Shown piece by piece: positions 15,621 to 23,572 of a DNA stretch of 64,000 bases. A model generated the notes under the pieces. It did not search any database. It had not been told where the DNA came from and worked only from the letters and a program-made list of their open reading frames with translations. Position 1 is the first letter of the stretch, and every line of letters begins with the position of its first letter. The translations under genes and the position numbers were made by a program. This DNA is from Azotobacter paspali (GTDB taxonomy: Bacteria; Pseudomonadota; Gammaproteobacteria; Pseudomonadales; Pseudomonadaceae), in assembly GCF_042434745.1 (NCBI RefSeq), contig NZ_JBHLSS010000098.1. One strand, given 5' to 3'.

Positions 15621-16549
15621 ATGAACCGTGCGTACAAATACCGCTTCTACCCGACACCTGAGCAGGCGCAATTGCTGGCTCAAACGTTCGGCTGTACGCA
15701 CTTTGTCTATAACCATGTCCTGCGCTGGCGAACCGATGCATTCTTCCGGCAGCAGGAGAAGGTCGGGTATCTGGAAGCCAATGCGGAACTCACCAGGCTC
15801 AAGCGCTCCGGCGAGTTGCCGTGGCTGAACGAGGTGTCGTGCATCCCGCTGCAGCAATGCCTTCGCCATCAGCAGATCGAATTCAGGAACTTCTTTGCGG
15901 ACCGCACGAAGTACCCGGCATTCAAAAGCAGGAAGCATCGCCAGTTCGCCGAGTTCACCCGGTCGGCGTTCAGCTACCGGGACGGCAAGCAGTACCTGGC
16001 CAAGTCCGGGACGCCGCTGGATATCCGCTGGAGCCGGCCGCTTCCTGGCGAGCCGTCCACCATCAGCGTTTCCAAAGACTCTGCAAGCCGGTACTTCGTG
16101 TCCTGCCTGTGCGAGTTCGAATCTGAAGTTTTGCCCATCACACCGCAAATGATCGGCATCGACCTGGGCCTGAAAGACTTGTTCGTCACCAGCGAGGGCG
16201 AACGCATCGGCGATCCCCGCCATAACGCTAGATACGTGACCCAATTGGCCCTGGCGCAGCGTCGGCCGAGCAGGAAAAAGCTCGGCTCGAAGAACCGCGC
16301 CAAGGCCCTGCTGAAGGTGACCTGTATTCACGCCAGAATCTCCGATACCGCATGGACCGCTTGCACAAGCTGTCTTGCAGACCGATCAATGAGAACCAAG
16401 TGGTCTGCGTCGAATCCCTCGCCGTGAAGAACCTGACCCGCAACCCGAAGCCGAGCAAGGTCATTGCCAATACCGGCTTGGGCGAGTTCGCTCGCCGGCT
16501 GGAATACAAGGGTGGCCGGGCTGGCATGGCAGAAAACTCCGGATCCTGA
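15621..16549 (+). pseudogene. TnpB (OrfB, IS605/IS1341-type) pseudogene, frameshifted and C-truncated
   Basis: The N-terminal part is TnpB-like: MNRAYKYRFYPTPEQAQLLA, FVYNHVLRWRTDAFF and the RuvC I motif IGIDLGLKDLFVTSEGERIG with its catalytic Asp. Near 16347-16352 the frame shifts by one base. Sequence then continues in the next frame as MDRLHKLSCRPINENQVVCV and ESLAVKNLTRNPKPSKVIAN, which contains the RuvC II Glu. It stops at 16549 after LEYKGGRAGMAENSGS. The zinc ribbon and the third catalytic Asp (DRDVNA region) are missing. TnpB proteins are RNA-guided nucleases whose guide RNA overlaps the gene's 3' end. That end is lost here, so the system is dead. No TnpA accompanies it. Confidence 0.85.
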
Positions 16550-16742
16550 CCCCAAGAGTAGCCTTGCCCCAACAGTCGGCCAGTCGGCGGCGCCGGGACA
16601 CGCCGAAGGGCATCCCATGTGCTGCAGGAGTGCCTTTCCGGATTCACGAGTGCCCTTCGGCCACTTGGGAAAACGCTGTTTCAGACGATGCTTTGGTGGA
16701 CCTGGCTTCCCCATCGGAACGCTTCATGCAGCGCCTCGTTAT

Positions 16743-16951
16743 ATGAGCCGGCCTCAACTTGTCTTGACCGGCATGCTCTTCTTTATTGGCGGCCTCCTCA
16801 TGGCACTCTCCTTGGATTGACCTCTGGCGCCGTTCTGAAGCTTCTGTTCGGCGCTATCCTGCTGGTGCCGGCCTTGTGTGTCGGACACGTGGGATTCGCC
16901 GGATACGAAAAGCTTCTTTCATGGATCGCAACTTTCGGAAATTTGTCATGA
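16743..16951 (+). pseudogene. Frameshifted small two-helix membrane protein
   Basis: From the ATG at 16743 the frame reads MSRPQLVLTGMLFFIGGLLM then ALSLD and stops. Shifting by one base near 16812 continues as GLTSGAVLKLLFGAILLVPA, LCVGHVGFAGYEKLLSWIAT and FGNLS, ending at TGA 16949-16951. Joined, this is a plausible 69-residue protein with two hydrophobic helices. TTGGATTG in place of TTGGGATTG (one lost G) would explain the break. It overlaps the start of the LprI-like gene by 4 bp, a typical operon spacing. The family is not recognised. The gap before it (16550-16742) shows nothing. Confidence 0.5.
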
Positions 16952-17406
16952 AGTTCCGCCATCGCCGCCGACCATCTTTCTCTCGCGTCCGGATGGCAGC
17001 ATACCCTCTGTCGTTGTGCCTGCCGGCTCTCGCTCTTTGCCTGTCCGCAACGCTGCCGAGCGCGGCATCGGAGGCCCCCATCGATTGCGGGGCAGCGGTT
17101 TCCACGCCGGATCTCGAGCACTGTGCCGCCCTCGAACAGGCGAAGGTCGAGCGCAAGCTCAATGCTGCCTATCAGAAGCTGGTGCAACACTTGTCCCAGC
17201 CGGACACGGAGCTCGATAGCTACATGGCGATGCGTCAGAAGCTGCTCGAAGCCCAGCGGGCGTGGATCAAGTTCCGCGAGGCCGACTGCGCCGCGCAGTA
17301 CGCCATGCATGCCTCGGGCACGATCCGCACCCTCGTCCATATCGGCTGCATGCAGGAGCGGGCGGAGCAGCGCATCGAGGAACTGGAGAACTATGTGCCC
17401 TATTGA
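16948..17406 (+). CDS. LprI/DUF1311-family secreted protein
   Basis: This protein has about 152 residues. MKFRHRRRPSFSRVRMAAYP and the following LSLCLPALALCLSATLPSAA form a long positively charged signal peptide. The mature part has the DUF1311 (LprI) pattern: CGAAVSTPDLEHCAALEQAK, LNAAYQKLVQHL, QKLLEAQRAWIKFREADC and a terminal CMQERAEQRIEELENYVPY, with four conserved cysteines. Members include lysozyme-inhibitor-like periplasmic proteins; others are uncharacterised. I prefer the ATG at 16948 for its basic n-region; 16921 and 16993 are alternatives. It overlaps the end of the broken small membrane protein and is probably a survivor of a two-gene unit. Confidence 0.75.
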   Translation: MKFRHRRRPSFSRVRMAAYPLSLCLPALALCLSATLPSAASEAPIDCGAAVSTPDLEHCAALEQAKVERKLNAAYQKLVQHLSQPDTELDSYMAMRQKLLEAQRAWIKFREADCAAQYAMHASGTIRTLVHIGCMQERAEQRIEELENYVPY

Positions 17407-17529
17407 CTGGCAACCGTCGCCCCGCCGGCTTCGGGCTCCCGCGGATCGTTCGGCTATCCTCTGAACATCGAAGGCAAGCCGTTCAGGCTGCCTTCACCCG
17501 TCACCGCCCATCATCGGAGGAAGCAGCCC

Positions 17530-18372
17530 ATGGAGCGGTTCGTACAGACCAACGGCATTCGACTGCACTGTCTGGATCACCCCGGCGGCGATCCGCCGTT
17601 GCTGCTAATGCCCGGCCTGACCGCTAACGCCCATGCCTTCGACGGCCTGATCGCGGCGGGCCTGAGCCCGGCGTTGCGGGTGCTGGCCGTGGATCTGCGC
17701 GGGCGCGGACTGAGCGACAAGCCGGACAGCGGCTACGGCATGGCCGAGCATGCCGCCGACGTGATCGGTCTGCTGGATGCACTGGGGCTGGAGCGGTTGG
17801 TGCTGGGCGGGCATTCGTTCGGCGGCCTACTGGCCCTGTACATGGCGGCACACTATCCGGAGCGGGTCGCCCGGCTGGTGGTGCTCGACGCCGCCGGCTC
17901 CTTCCACCCGCAGGTGCGCGAGCTGATCCAGCCTTCTTTGGAGCGCCTGGGCAAGGTGCATCCCTCCTGGGACGAATACCTGGCGACGATGAAGCGCTTG
18001 CCGTTCTACGCGGGCTGGTGGGAACCGACCATCGAGAGCGCCTACCGAGCCGACGTGGAAATCCGCGGCGACGGCACGGTCAAGCCACGCTCGCGTCCCG
18101 AGGCGATCGGCGAAGCGCTCGACAGGCTGCTCGCCGAGGATTGGCCCGGCATTCTCGCCGCCGTCCGCCAGCCCATGCTGCTGGTCAATGCCCCGGGCGC
18201 CTACGGGCCGCCCGGAACGCCGCCGGTCCTGCCGCGCGAGCAGGCGCTGGAGACGGTCGCCGCGGTGGCCGACGGGTGCTGCGTCGAGGTGCCCGGCAAC
18301 CACATGACCATGCTCTTCGGGGAAGGCGCCGCGCGGACGCTGGAAGCGATCCTGGCATTCGTTCGCCCATAG
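17530..18372 (+). CDS. Alpha/beta hydrolase
   Basis: This 280-residue cytoplasmic hydrolase has the complete fold signature. The oxyanion region is PPLLLMPGLTANAHAFDGLI, the nucleophile elbow is LGGHSFGGLLAL (Ser near residue 97), the acid lies in the PMLLVNAPGAYG region and the late His is in VPGNHMTMLFG. DLRGRGLSDKP is the usual loop after strand 4. The closest types are epoxide-hydrolase or haloperoxidase-like esterases, but the substrate cannot be inferred. It has a good ribosome-binding site (GGAGGAAGC), stands alone and is convergent with thrB, separated by a palindromic repeat. Confidence 0.85.
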   Translation: MERFVQTNGIRLHCLDHPGGDPPLLLMPGLTANAHAFDGLIAAGLSPALRVLAVDLRGRGLSDKPDSGYGMAEHAADVIGLLDALGLERLVLGGHSFGGLLALYMAAHYPERVARLVVLDAAGSFHPQVRELIQPSLERLGKVHPSWDEYLATMKRLPFYAGWWEPTIESAYRADVEIRGDGTVKPRSRPEAIGEALDRLLAEDWPGILAAVRQPMLLVNAPGAYGPPGTPPVLPREQALETVAAVADGCCVEVPGNHMTMLFGEGAARTLEAILAFVRP

Positions 18373-18387
18373 CCGGTTTCCCGGCGT

Positions 18388-18422
18388 CAGGGTGGAAAAG
18401 CGCTACGCGCTTTTCCACCCTG
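18388..18422. repeat. Short palindromic repeat, copy 2 (perfect 16-bp stem)
   Basis: Arms CAGGGTGGAAAAGCGC (18388-18403) and GCGCTTTTCCACCCTG (18407-18422) pair perfectly around a TAC loop. The core GGTGGAAAA/TTTTCCACC is shared with the copies at 5923 and 55826. It lies between the convergent hydrolase and thrB genes and may also end both transcripts. Confidence 0.8.
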
Positions 18423-18457
18423 CCTGGGGATCGAGCGACCTTGCAAAGGAGGGCGGA

Positions 18458-19408
18458 TTACAGGGCGAAGGGCAGGGCGACCTGGACATGGCGACGCGCC
18501 TGCAAGCGGCGGCGGAACACTTCGGGATCGTGGATCAGCACCTGCTGGCCGGCGAAGGCCTGGGCGGCGATCAATCGGGACAGCCAAAAGCGCAGGCAGG
18601 CGGTGCGCAGCATGGCCGGCCAGAGTTCGGCCTCGGCGGCGCGGAACGGACGCTTGGCGGAGTAGGCGGCGAGCATGGCCTGGGTGAGTTGCAGATCGAG
18701 GCTGCCGTCTTCCTTCGAGCACCAGTCGTTCACGGTAATCGCCAGGTCGTAGAGCATGGGGCCGGCGAAGGCGTTGTAGAAGTCGATCACTCCGGTCAGG
18801 TGCGGGCCGTCGAACAGCGCATTGTCGCGGAACAGGTCGGCGTGCAGGTTGGCGATGGGCAGGGGGAGCAGGCGGTTCTTCAGCCGGGCGACCTCGGCCA
18901 GCGCCTCGCGCAGCAGCGGCAGTTGTTCGTCCGGCAGTTGCAGGGCGAGTTCCGGGCCCTTCTCCAGCATCCATTCCAGGCCGCGGTCGCTAGGTCGCGG
19001 CAGCGGGTTCTTGCCGGTCGCCAGGTGCAGGCGGGCGAGCAGCGTGCCGACTTCGCGACAGTGCTGCGCATTGGGCTCCTGCACGTGCTTGCCGGACAGG
19101 CGCGGCTGCAACAGCGCCGGCTTGCCGGCCAGCTTGCGCAAAGCTAGGCCGTCGCCGGTGCGCAGGGCGTAGGGCACCGGCAAGTCGGCCGCGTGCAGCA
19201 CATCGAGCAGTTTGATGAAGAACGGCAGATCGTCCATCTGCCCGCGTTCGATCAGGGTCAGGACGTACTCGCCCTGCTCCAGGGTGACGAAGAAGTTGCT
19301 GTTCTCGCTGCCTTCGGCAATGCCCTGGAAATCCAGCAGCCGGCCGAGCCCGTAGGGCGCGACGAAGGCTTCCAGCTCGTGGCGTTCGAGAGGAGTGAAG
19401 ACCGACAT
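18458..19408 (-). CDS. thrB: Homoserine kinase ThrB (aminoglycoside-phosphotransferase fold)
   Basis: This 316-residue enzyme phosphorylates L-homoserine with ATP in threonine biosynthesis. The protein is of the APH-like type found in Pseudomonas, not the GHMP type of E. coli. MSVFTPLERHELEAFVAPYG leads to an N-lobe with GSENSNFFVTLEQGEYVLTL. The catalytic loop is IANLHADLFRDN (HxDxxxxN), followed by GVIDFYNAFAGPMLYDLAI with the metal-binding Asp. The start ATG at 19408 begins the conserved sequence. It is 16 bp downstream of the DUF2782 gene, and this pairing next to polA matches Pseudomonas gene order. Confidence 0.93.
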   Translation of the reverse strand: MSVFTPLERHELEAFVAPYGLGRLLDFQGIAEGSENSNFFVTLEQGEYVLTLIERGQMDDLPFFIKLLDVLHAADLPVPYALRTGDGLALRKLAGKPALLQPRLSGKHVQEPNAQHCREVGTLLARLHLATGKNPLPRPSDRGLEWMLEKGPELALQLPDEQLPLLREALAEVARLKNRLLPLPIANLHADLFRDNALFDGPHLTGVIDFYNAFAGPMLYDLAITVNDWCSKEDGSLDLQLTQAMLAAYSAKRPFRAAEAELWPAMLRTACLRFWLSRLIAAQAFAGQQVLIHDPEVFRRRLQARRHVQVALPFAL

Positions 19409-19424
19409 GTTCAGGAGGGCTCGC

Positions 19425-19712
19425 TTACCATTCGAAGATTTTCCAGGCGGGGATCCGCATGGTCGGCTCGTCGGAACGCACAAAATTGGCATCGTTGCCA
19501 TCGGCGCGTACCAGGAAATAGGGTTTGCCAAACTTGGGAGTGACCTTGATGGCATAAAGGAAACCATTGACGCGGTATTCCTCGATGGTCTTGTCGTCCT
19601 CCTCGCGGATCGTCACGTCCGGTTCGCCGGACGGCGTATCCTGCTGGGCGAAGGCGCCGAACGCGCCCAAAGCCAGCAGGCTGGCCAGCAGCAGGCGAGG
19701 GAAGGTGTGCAT
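19425..19712 (-). CDS. DUF2782 exported small protein
   Basis: This 95-residue protein has a signal peptide (MHTFPRLLLASLLALGAFGA, cleavage near FAQQ). The compact domain TIREEDDKTIEEYRVNGFLY, VTPKFGKPYFLVRADGND and PAWKIFEW is the DUF2782 signature. The function of the family is unknown. Its conserved place between thrB and polA in pseudomonads, with both thrB and this gene on the minus strand and 16 bp apart, implies co-transcription with thrB. The 75 bp up to polA must hold both divergent promoters. Confidence 0.88.
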   Translation of the reverse strand: MHTFPRLLLASLLALGAFGAFAQQDTPSGEPDVTIREEDDKTIEEYRVNGFLYAIKVTPKFGKPYFLVRADGNDANFVRSDEPTMRIPAWKIFEW

Positions 19713-19787
19713 GATAACCTTGTCCTTTCGTCGTCAATGGTCCTCTCATTTTAGCGCCGCACCCGCGGAAAAGGTTGATTCTTCATC

Positions 19788-22514
19788 ATGACCCCGACTC
19801 CCCTCGTCCTGGTGGACGGCTCCTCCTATCTGTACCGTGCCTTCCATTCGATGCCGCCGCTGGCCACCTCCGGCGGCACGCCCACGGGGGCGGTGAAGGG
19901 TGTGCTGAACATGCTGCTGGCCCTGCGCAGGCAATACCCGGACAGCCCCTTCGTGGTGGTGTTCGATGCCAAGGGGCCGACCTTCCGCGACGAGTTGTTC
20001 GAGCACTACAAGTCGCACCGCCCGCCGATGCCGGACGATCTGCGGGTGCAAATCGAGCCGCTGCACGCCTGCGTGCGCGCCCTTGGCCTGCCGCTGTTGT
20101 GCGTCGAGGGAGTGGAGGCGGACGACGTGATCGGCACCCTGGCGCGCGGCAGCGCACTCGACGGCCGGCCGGTGGTGATCTCCACCGGCGACAAGGACAT
20201 GGCGCAATTGGTCGACGGCTACATCACCCTGGTCAACACCATGACCGGCAGCGTGCTGGACCATGCCGGGGTGGTGGAGAAGTTCGGCGTCGGTCCCGAG
20301 CTGATCATCGACTACCTGGCACTGATGGGCGACAAGGTGGACAACATCCCCGGCGTGCCGGGAGTCGGCGAGAAGACCGCGCTCGGCCTGCTGCAGGGCC
20401 TGGGCGGCGGCCTCGATACCATCTACGCTAACCTCGAGCGGGTGGCGACGCTGCCGATCCGCGGCGCCAAGTCGCTGGCCGCCAAGCTCGAGGAGCACCG
20501 CGAGATGGCCTACCTGTCCTACCGGCTGGCGACCATCAAGACCGACGTGGCGCTGGATATCGAGATCGATGCGCTGCATCCGGCGGCGGCGGACCGCGAG
20601 GCGCTGATCGCCCTCTACCGCGAACTGGAATTCAAAAGCTGGCTGGACGAGCTGCTGCGCGAAGCCCATGCCGCCGGCCCCGCAGCGGACCCGGCAACGC
20701 CCGGCACGCACTACGAGACGCTGCTCGACCGGGAACGCTTCGCGGCCTGGCTGGACAAGCTGCAGCAGGCCGAGCTGATCGCCTTCGACAGCGAGACCAC
20801 CAGCCTGGACGCCCAGCAGGCGGAACTGGTCGGCCTGTCCTTCGCTGTCGCGCCCTTGGAGGCGGTCTACATCCCGCTGGCGCACAGCTACATGGGCGTG
20901 CCCGACCAGCTCGACCGCGACACGGTGCTCGCCGCGCTCCGGCCGATCCTAGAAGACCCGGCCAGAGCCAAGGTCGGCCAGCACGCCAAGTACGACATGA
21001 ACGTGCTGGCGCATTACGGCATCGAGGTGCGCGGCGTGGCCTACGACACCATGCTGGAGTCCTACGTGCTGGATTCCACGGCGACCCGCCACGACATGGA
21101 CAGCTTGGCGCTGAAATACCTCGGCCAGGCCACCATCCGCTTCGAGGACATCGCCGGCAAGGGCGCCAAGCAACTGACCTTCGACCAGATCGCCCTGGAG
21201 CAGGCCGGCCCCTACGCCGCCGAGGACGCCGACGTGACTCTGCGCCTGCACCAATGCCTGTGGCAGAAGCTCGAAGCTATCCCGGCGCTGGCGAAGGTAC
21301 TGAAAGAGATCGAAATGCCGCTAGTCCCGGTGCTGGCGCGCATCGAGCGGCACGGCGCGCTGGTCAACGCCAAGCTGCTCGGCGAGCAGAGCCTGGAACT
21401 GGGCGAGAAGTTACAGCAGTTGGAGCACGAGGCCCACGAGCTGGCCGGCGAACCCTTCAACCTCGCCTCGCCCAAGCAGCTCGGCGCCATCCTCTACGAC
21501 AAGCTCGGCCTGCCGGTGCTCTCCAAGACCGCCAAGGGCCAGCCGTCCACCGCCGAGAGCGTGCTCGCCGACCTGGCCGAGCAGGGCTATCCGCTGCCCC
21601 AGGTGATCATGCGCCACCGCAGTTTGAACAAGCTCAAGGGCACCTATACCGACAAGCTGCCGCAGCAGATCAACCCGCGTACCGGACGCATCCATACCAG
21701 CTACCACCAGGCGGTGACCGCCACCGGGCGGCTGTCCTCCTCGGACCCGAACTTGCAGAACATCCCGATCCGTACCCCCGAGGGCCGGCGCATCCGCCAG
21801 GCCTTCGTCGCGCCCGAGGGCTACCGGCTGGTAGCCGCCGACTATTCGCAGATCGAACTGCGCATCATGGCCCACCTAGCCCAAGATACGAGCCTCTTGC
21901 ACGCCTTCCAAAACGACCTGGACGTGCATCGGGCGACCGCCGCCGAGGTGTTCGGCGTCGCCCCGGAAGCGGTCAGCGCGAATCAGCGGCGCAGCGCCAA
22001 GGCGATCAACTTCGGGCTGATCTACGGCATGAGCGCCTTCGGCCTGGCCAAACAGATCGGCGTCGAGCGCAAGGAGGCGCAGGCCTACATCGACCGTTAC
22101 TTCGCCCGCTATCCCGGCGTGCTCGCCTACATGGAGCGCACCCGGGCGCAGGCCGCCGAACAGGGCTACGTGGAAACCCTGTTCGGCCGCCGCCTGTACC
22201 TGCCGGAGATCCAATCGAAGAACGGCGCCTTGCGCAAAGCCGCCGAGCGCACCGCGATCAACGCGCCGATGCAGGGCAGCGCGGCGGACATCATCAAGCG
22301 TGCCATGGTGACGGTGGATGCCTGGCTGCTGGAGAGCGGGCTGGATGCACGGATGATTCTGCAGGTGCACGACGAACTGGTGCTGGAGGTGCGCGAGGAT
22401 CAGGTCGAGGCGCTCAAGGCCGGCCTGCTGCCGCGCATGAGCAGCGCCGCCGAGTTGGACGTGCCGCTGCTCGTGGAGACTGGGGTCGGCGGCAACTGGG
22501 ACGAGGCGCACTGA
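19788..22514 (+). CDS. polA: DNA polymerase I
   Basis: This 908-residue repair and Okazaki-fragment-processing polymerase has all three domains. The 5' nuclease domain (residues 1 to about 290) includes VVFDAKGPTFRDELFEHYKS, GVEADDVIGTLA and GDKVDNIPGVPGVGEKTA. The 3'-5' exonuclease domain is active-type, with FDSETTSLD (DxE motif) and the later YAAEDADVTLRLH. The polymerase domain has motif A (AADYSQIELRIMAH), motif B (RRSAKAINFGLIYG) and motif C (QVHDELVLEV). Length and motifs are normal. The gene is followed, as in Pseudomonas, by an ErsA-like sRNA locus. Confidence 0.97.
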   Translation: MTPTPLVLVDGSSYLYRAFHSMPPLATSGGTPTGAVKGVLNMLLALRRQYPDSPFVVVFDAKGPTFRDELFEHYKSHRPPMPDDLRVQIEPLHACVRALGLPLLCVEGVEADDVIGTLARGSALDGRPVVISTGDKDMAQLVDGYITLVNTMTGSVLDHAGVVEKFGVGPELIIDYLALMGDKVDNIPGVPGVGEKTALGLLQGLGGGLDTIYANLERVATLPIRGAKSLAAKLEEHREMAYLSYRLATIKTDVALDIEIDALHPAAADREALIALYRELEFKSWLDELLREAHAAGPAADPATPGTHYETLLDRERFAAWLDKLQQAELIAFDSETTSLDAQQAELVGLSFAVAPLEAVYIPLAHSYMGVPDQLDRDTVLAALRPILEDPARAKVGQHAKYDMNVLAHYGIEVRGVAYDTMLESYVLDSTATRHDMDSLALKYLGQATIRFEDIAGKGAKQLTFDQIALEQAGPYAAEDADVTLRLHQCLWQKLEAIPALAKVLKEIEMPLVPVLARIERHGALVNAKLLGEQSLELGEKLQQLEHEAHELAGEPFNLASPKQLGAILYDKLGLPVLSKTAKGQPSTAESVLADLAEQGYPLPQVIMRHRSLNKLKGTYTDKLPQQINPRTGRIHTSYHQAVTATGRLSSSDPNLQNIPIRTPEGRRIRQAFVAPEGYRLVAADYSQIELRIMAHLAQDTSLLHAFQNDLDVHRATAAEVFGVAPEAVSANQRRSAKAINFGLIYGMSAFGLAKQIGVERKEAQAYIDRYFARYPGVLAYMERTRAQAAEQGYVETLFGRRLYLPEIQSKNGALRKAAERTAINAPMQGSAADIIKRAMVTVDAWLLESGLDARMILQVHDELVLEVREDQVEALKAGLLPRMSSAAELDVPLLVETGVGGNWDEAH

Positions 22515-22595
22515 GCCGGCCATCGCCAAGCCAGCGGGAAAGCGCCCCCGGAAAAGCCGCTCCTTCGTGCCAGAGTCCCGTTCGCCGCTCCGACT

Positions 22596-22623
22596 GAACT
22601 TTTGGTGTGATCGTGCAGTCAGA
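22596..22623 (+). promoter_or_regulatory. AlgU/RpoE-type (sigma-22) promoter of the ErsA-like sRNA
   Basis: A -35 element GAACTT (22596-22601) and a -10 element TCAGA (22619-22623) are separated by 17 bp. The AlgU/RpoE consensus is GAACTT, 16-17 bp, TCTGA, so there is one mismatch. It lies 80 bp after the polA stop and points into the sRNA. In P. aeruginosa ErsA is known to be driven by AlgU, which supports the assignment. Confidence 0.75.
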
Positions 22624-22628
22624 CCCGG

Positions 22629-22755
22629 CACGACTGGCTGAAAAGCCTTTCGATGCTCCTTGTTGTGTTAAATGTTGGCAGATATTCGGACACTTCGGGG
22701 TCCGGAGTTGAACCCCGGGCTTCTTCCTCCCCCACACGAAGTCCGGGTTTTTTTT
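22629..22755 (+). ncRNA. ersA: ErsA-like regulatory sRNA downstream of polA
   Basis: The transcript should start near 22629 and end at the T-run 22748-22755. It has an internal hairpin (GGAC..GTCC around 22687-22703) and a terminator stem CCCGGGCTTC / GAAGTCCGGG followed by eight T. The terminator loop is unpaired and C-rich (TTCCTCCCCCACAC), a surface suited to pairing with Shine-Dalgarno regions. P. aeruginosa ErsA is encoded at this same place after polA, is AlgU-dependent and uses a C-rich loop to repress algC and oprD. Identity rests on position, promoter and architecture, since I could not align it. Exact ends are estimates. Confidence 0.75.
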
Positions 22756-22796
22756 GCCCGGAATCCTCCGCTTCCGTCTCGCCCACCGCCTGGCGC

Positions 22797-23480
22797 CTAA
22801 GCGCGCTGCAGGTCGGCCAGACCGGCCATGGCGAACCGCCACAGACCGTCCGCCAGCGTCGCCGGCGACTGTGCGAACAGCGGCTGAATCGGCGTCGCGC
22901 AGCGGCGGTCGACGATCAGCATGACCAGGCAAGGCGCTATCACGCTGAGGACCAGCCGCGGCATCCGCGGGTCGGTGGGCGCGATGGTGGCGATCTCGCC
23001 GACGATCGTGGCGAGCACCTCGAACTTGGGCTGCGTTTCCTCCTGGAAGACTCTCTCCAACAATGACGTGGGCGACAGTATTTCGCGCGCCCACACCTGC
23101 ATCGTCCAGTTGTCGGCATCCAGGACATGGCGGACCAGTTCGACGAGGAAGCGGTGCAGCTTGTCGGCCGCCGGCAAGGTACTGGCGGAAAGCTCCCGCA
23201 GGAACTCCATGCTCATGAAGCGGCGGTGGACCTCCTTGAGCACGGCCAGGTAAAGCCCGTCGCGACTGCCGAAGTGGTAGTTGATGGCCGCGATGTTGAC
23301 GCCAGCCTGCTCACAGATCGATTTGCTGGTGGTACCGAGGTAGCCACGCTCGGCGAACAGGCGGCCGGCCGTCTCGATGATCTCGATACGGGTGGCATCA
23401 CCGTCGGCCCTGGGCTGTCGCCCCTTGCCGGCGAGGGCGGGGGTTCGGTTCGTGGCGGAGCGCTTGCGGGAGACGGACAT
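22797..23480 (-). CDS. cecR: TetR-family repressor of the adjacent exporter (CecR/YbiH type)
   Basis: This 227-residue TetR-family regulator has the helix-turn-helix ETAGRLFAERGYLGTTSKSICEQAGVN followed by the family-typical NYHFGSRDGLYLAVLKEV. The C-terminal part is of the CecR/YbiH type (DUF1956). It is divergent from a HlyD - double-ATPase - two-permease cluster that matches E. coli ybhG-F-S-R, which CecR controls. I chose the ATG at 23480; a TTG two codons upstream is possible. In the 92-bp divergent gap an AT-rich palindrome at 23526-23539 is a candidate operator. The N-terminus is unusually long and basic (SRKRSATNRTPALAGKGRQP). Confidence 0.82.
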   Translation of the reverse strand: MSVSRKRSATNRTPALAGKGRQPRADGDATRIEIIETAGRLFAERGYLGTTSKSICEQAGVNIAAINYHFGSRDGLYLAVLKEVHRRFMSMEFLRELSASTLPAADKLHRFLVELVRHVLDADNWTMQVWAREILSPTSLLERVFQEETQPKFEVLATIVGEIATIAPTDPRMPRLVLSVIAPCLVMLIVDRRCATPIQPLFAQSPATLADGLWRFAMAGLADLQRA

Positions 23481-23525
23481 TGCCAATGACTGGACAAGAA
23501 AAGACCGATCCAGTATAGATCAAAT

Positions 23526-23539
23526 TAAATTCAAATTTA
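23526..23539. promoter_or_regulatory. Candidate TetR-type operator in the cecR/ybhG divergent gap
   Basis: TAAATTCAAATTTA has 6-bp arms (TAAATT, AATTTA) around two bases. It sits in a strikingly AT-rich stretch (23515-23555) of the GC-rich divergent gap, 46 bp from the regulator start and 34 bp from ybhG. Position favours an operator or promoter. The regulator's true motif is not known to me. Confidence 0.4.
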
Positions 23540-23572
23540 TATTCGAACTCCACGGAGTCCGGGCGTCCATCC

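Noticed and set aside
16550..16742. Possible omega-RNA or 3' end of the TnpB element
   Set aside because: The TnpB reading frame ends before its zinc ribbon, and the following sequence shows no TnpB-like continuation or recognisable element end.
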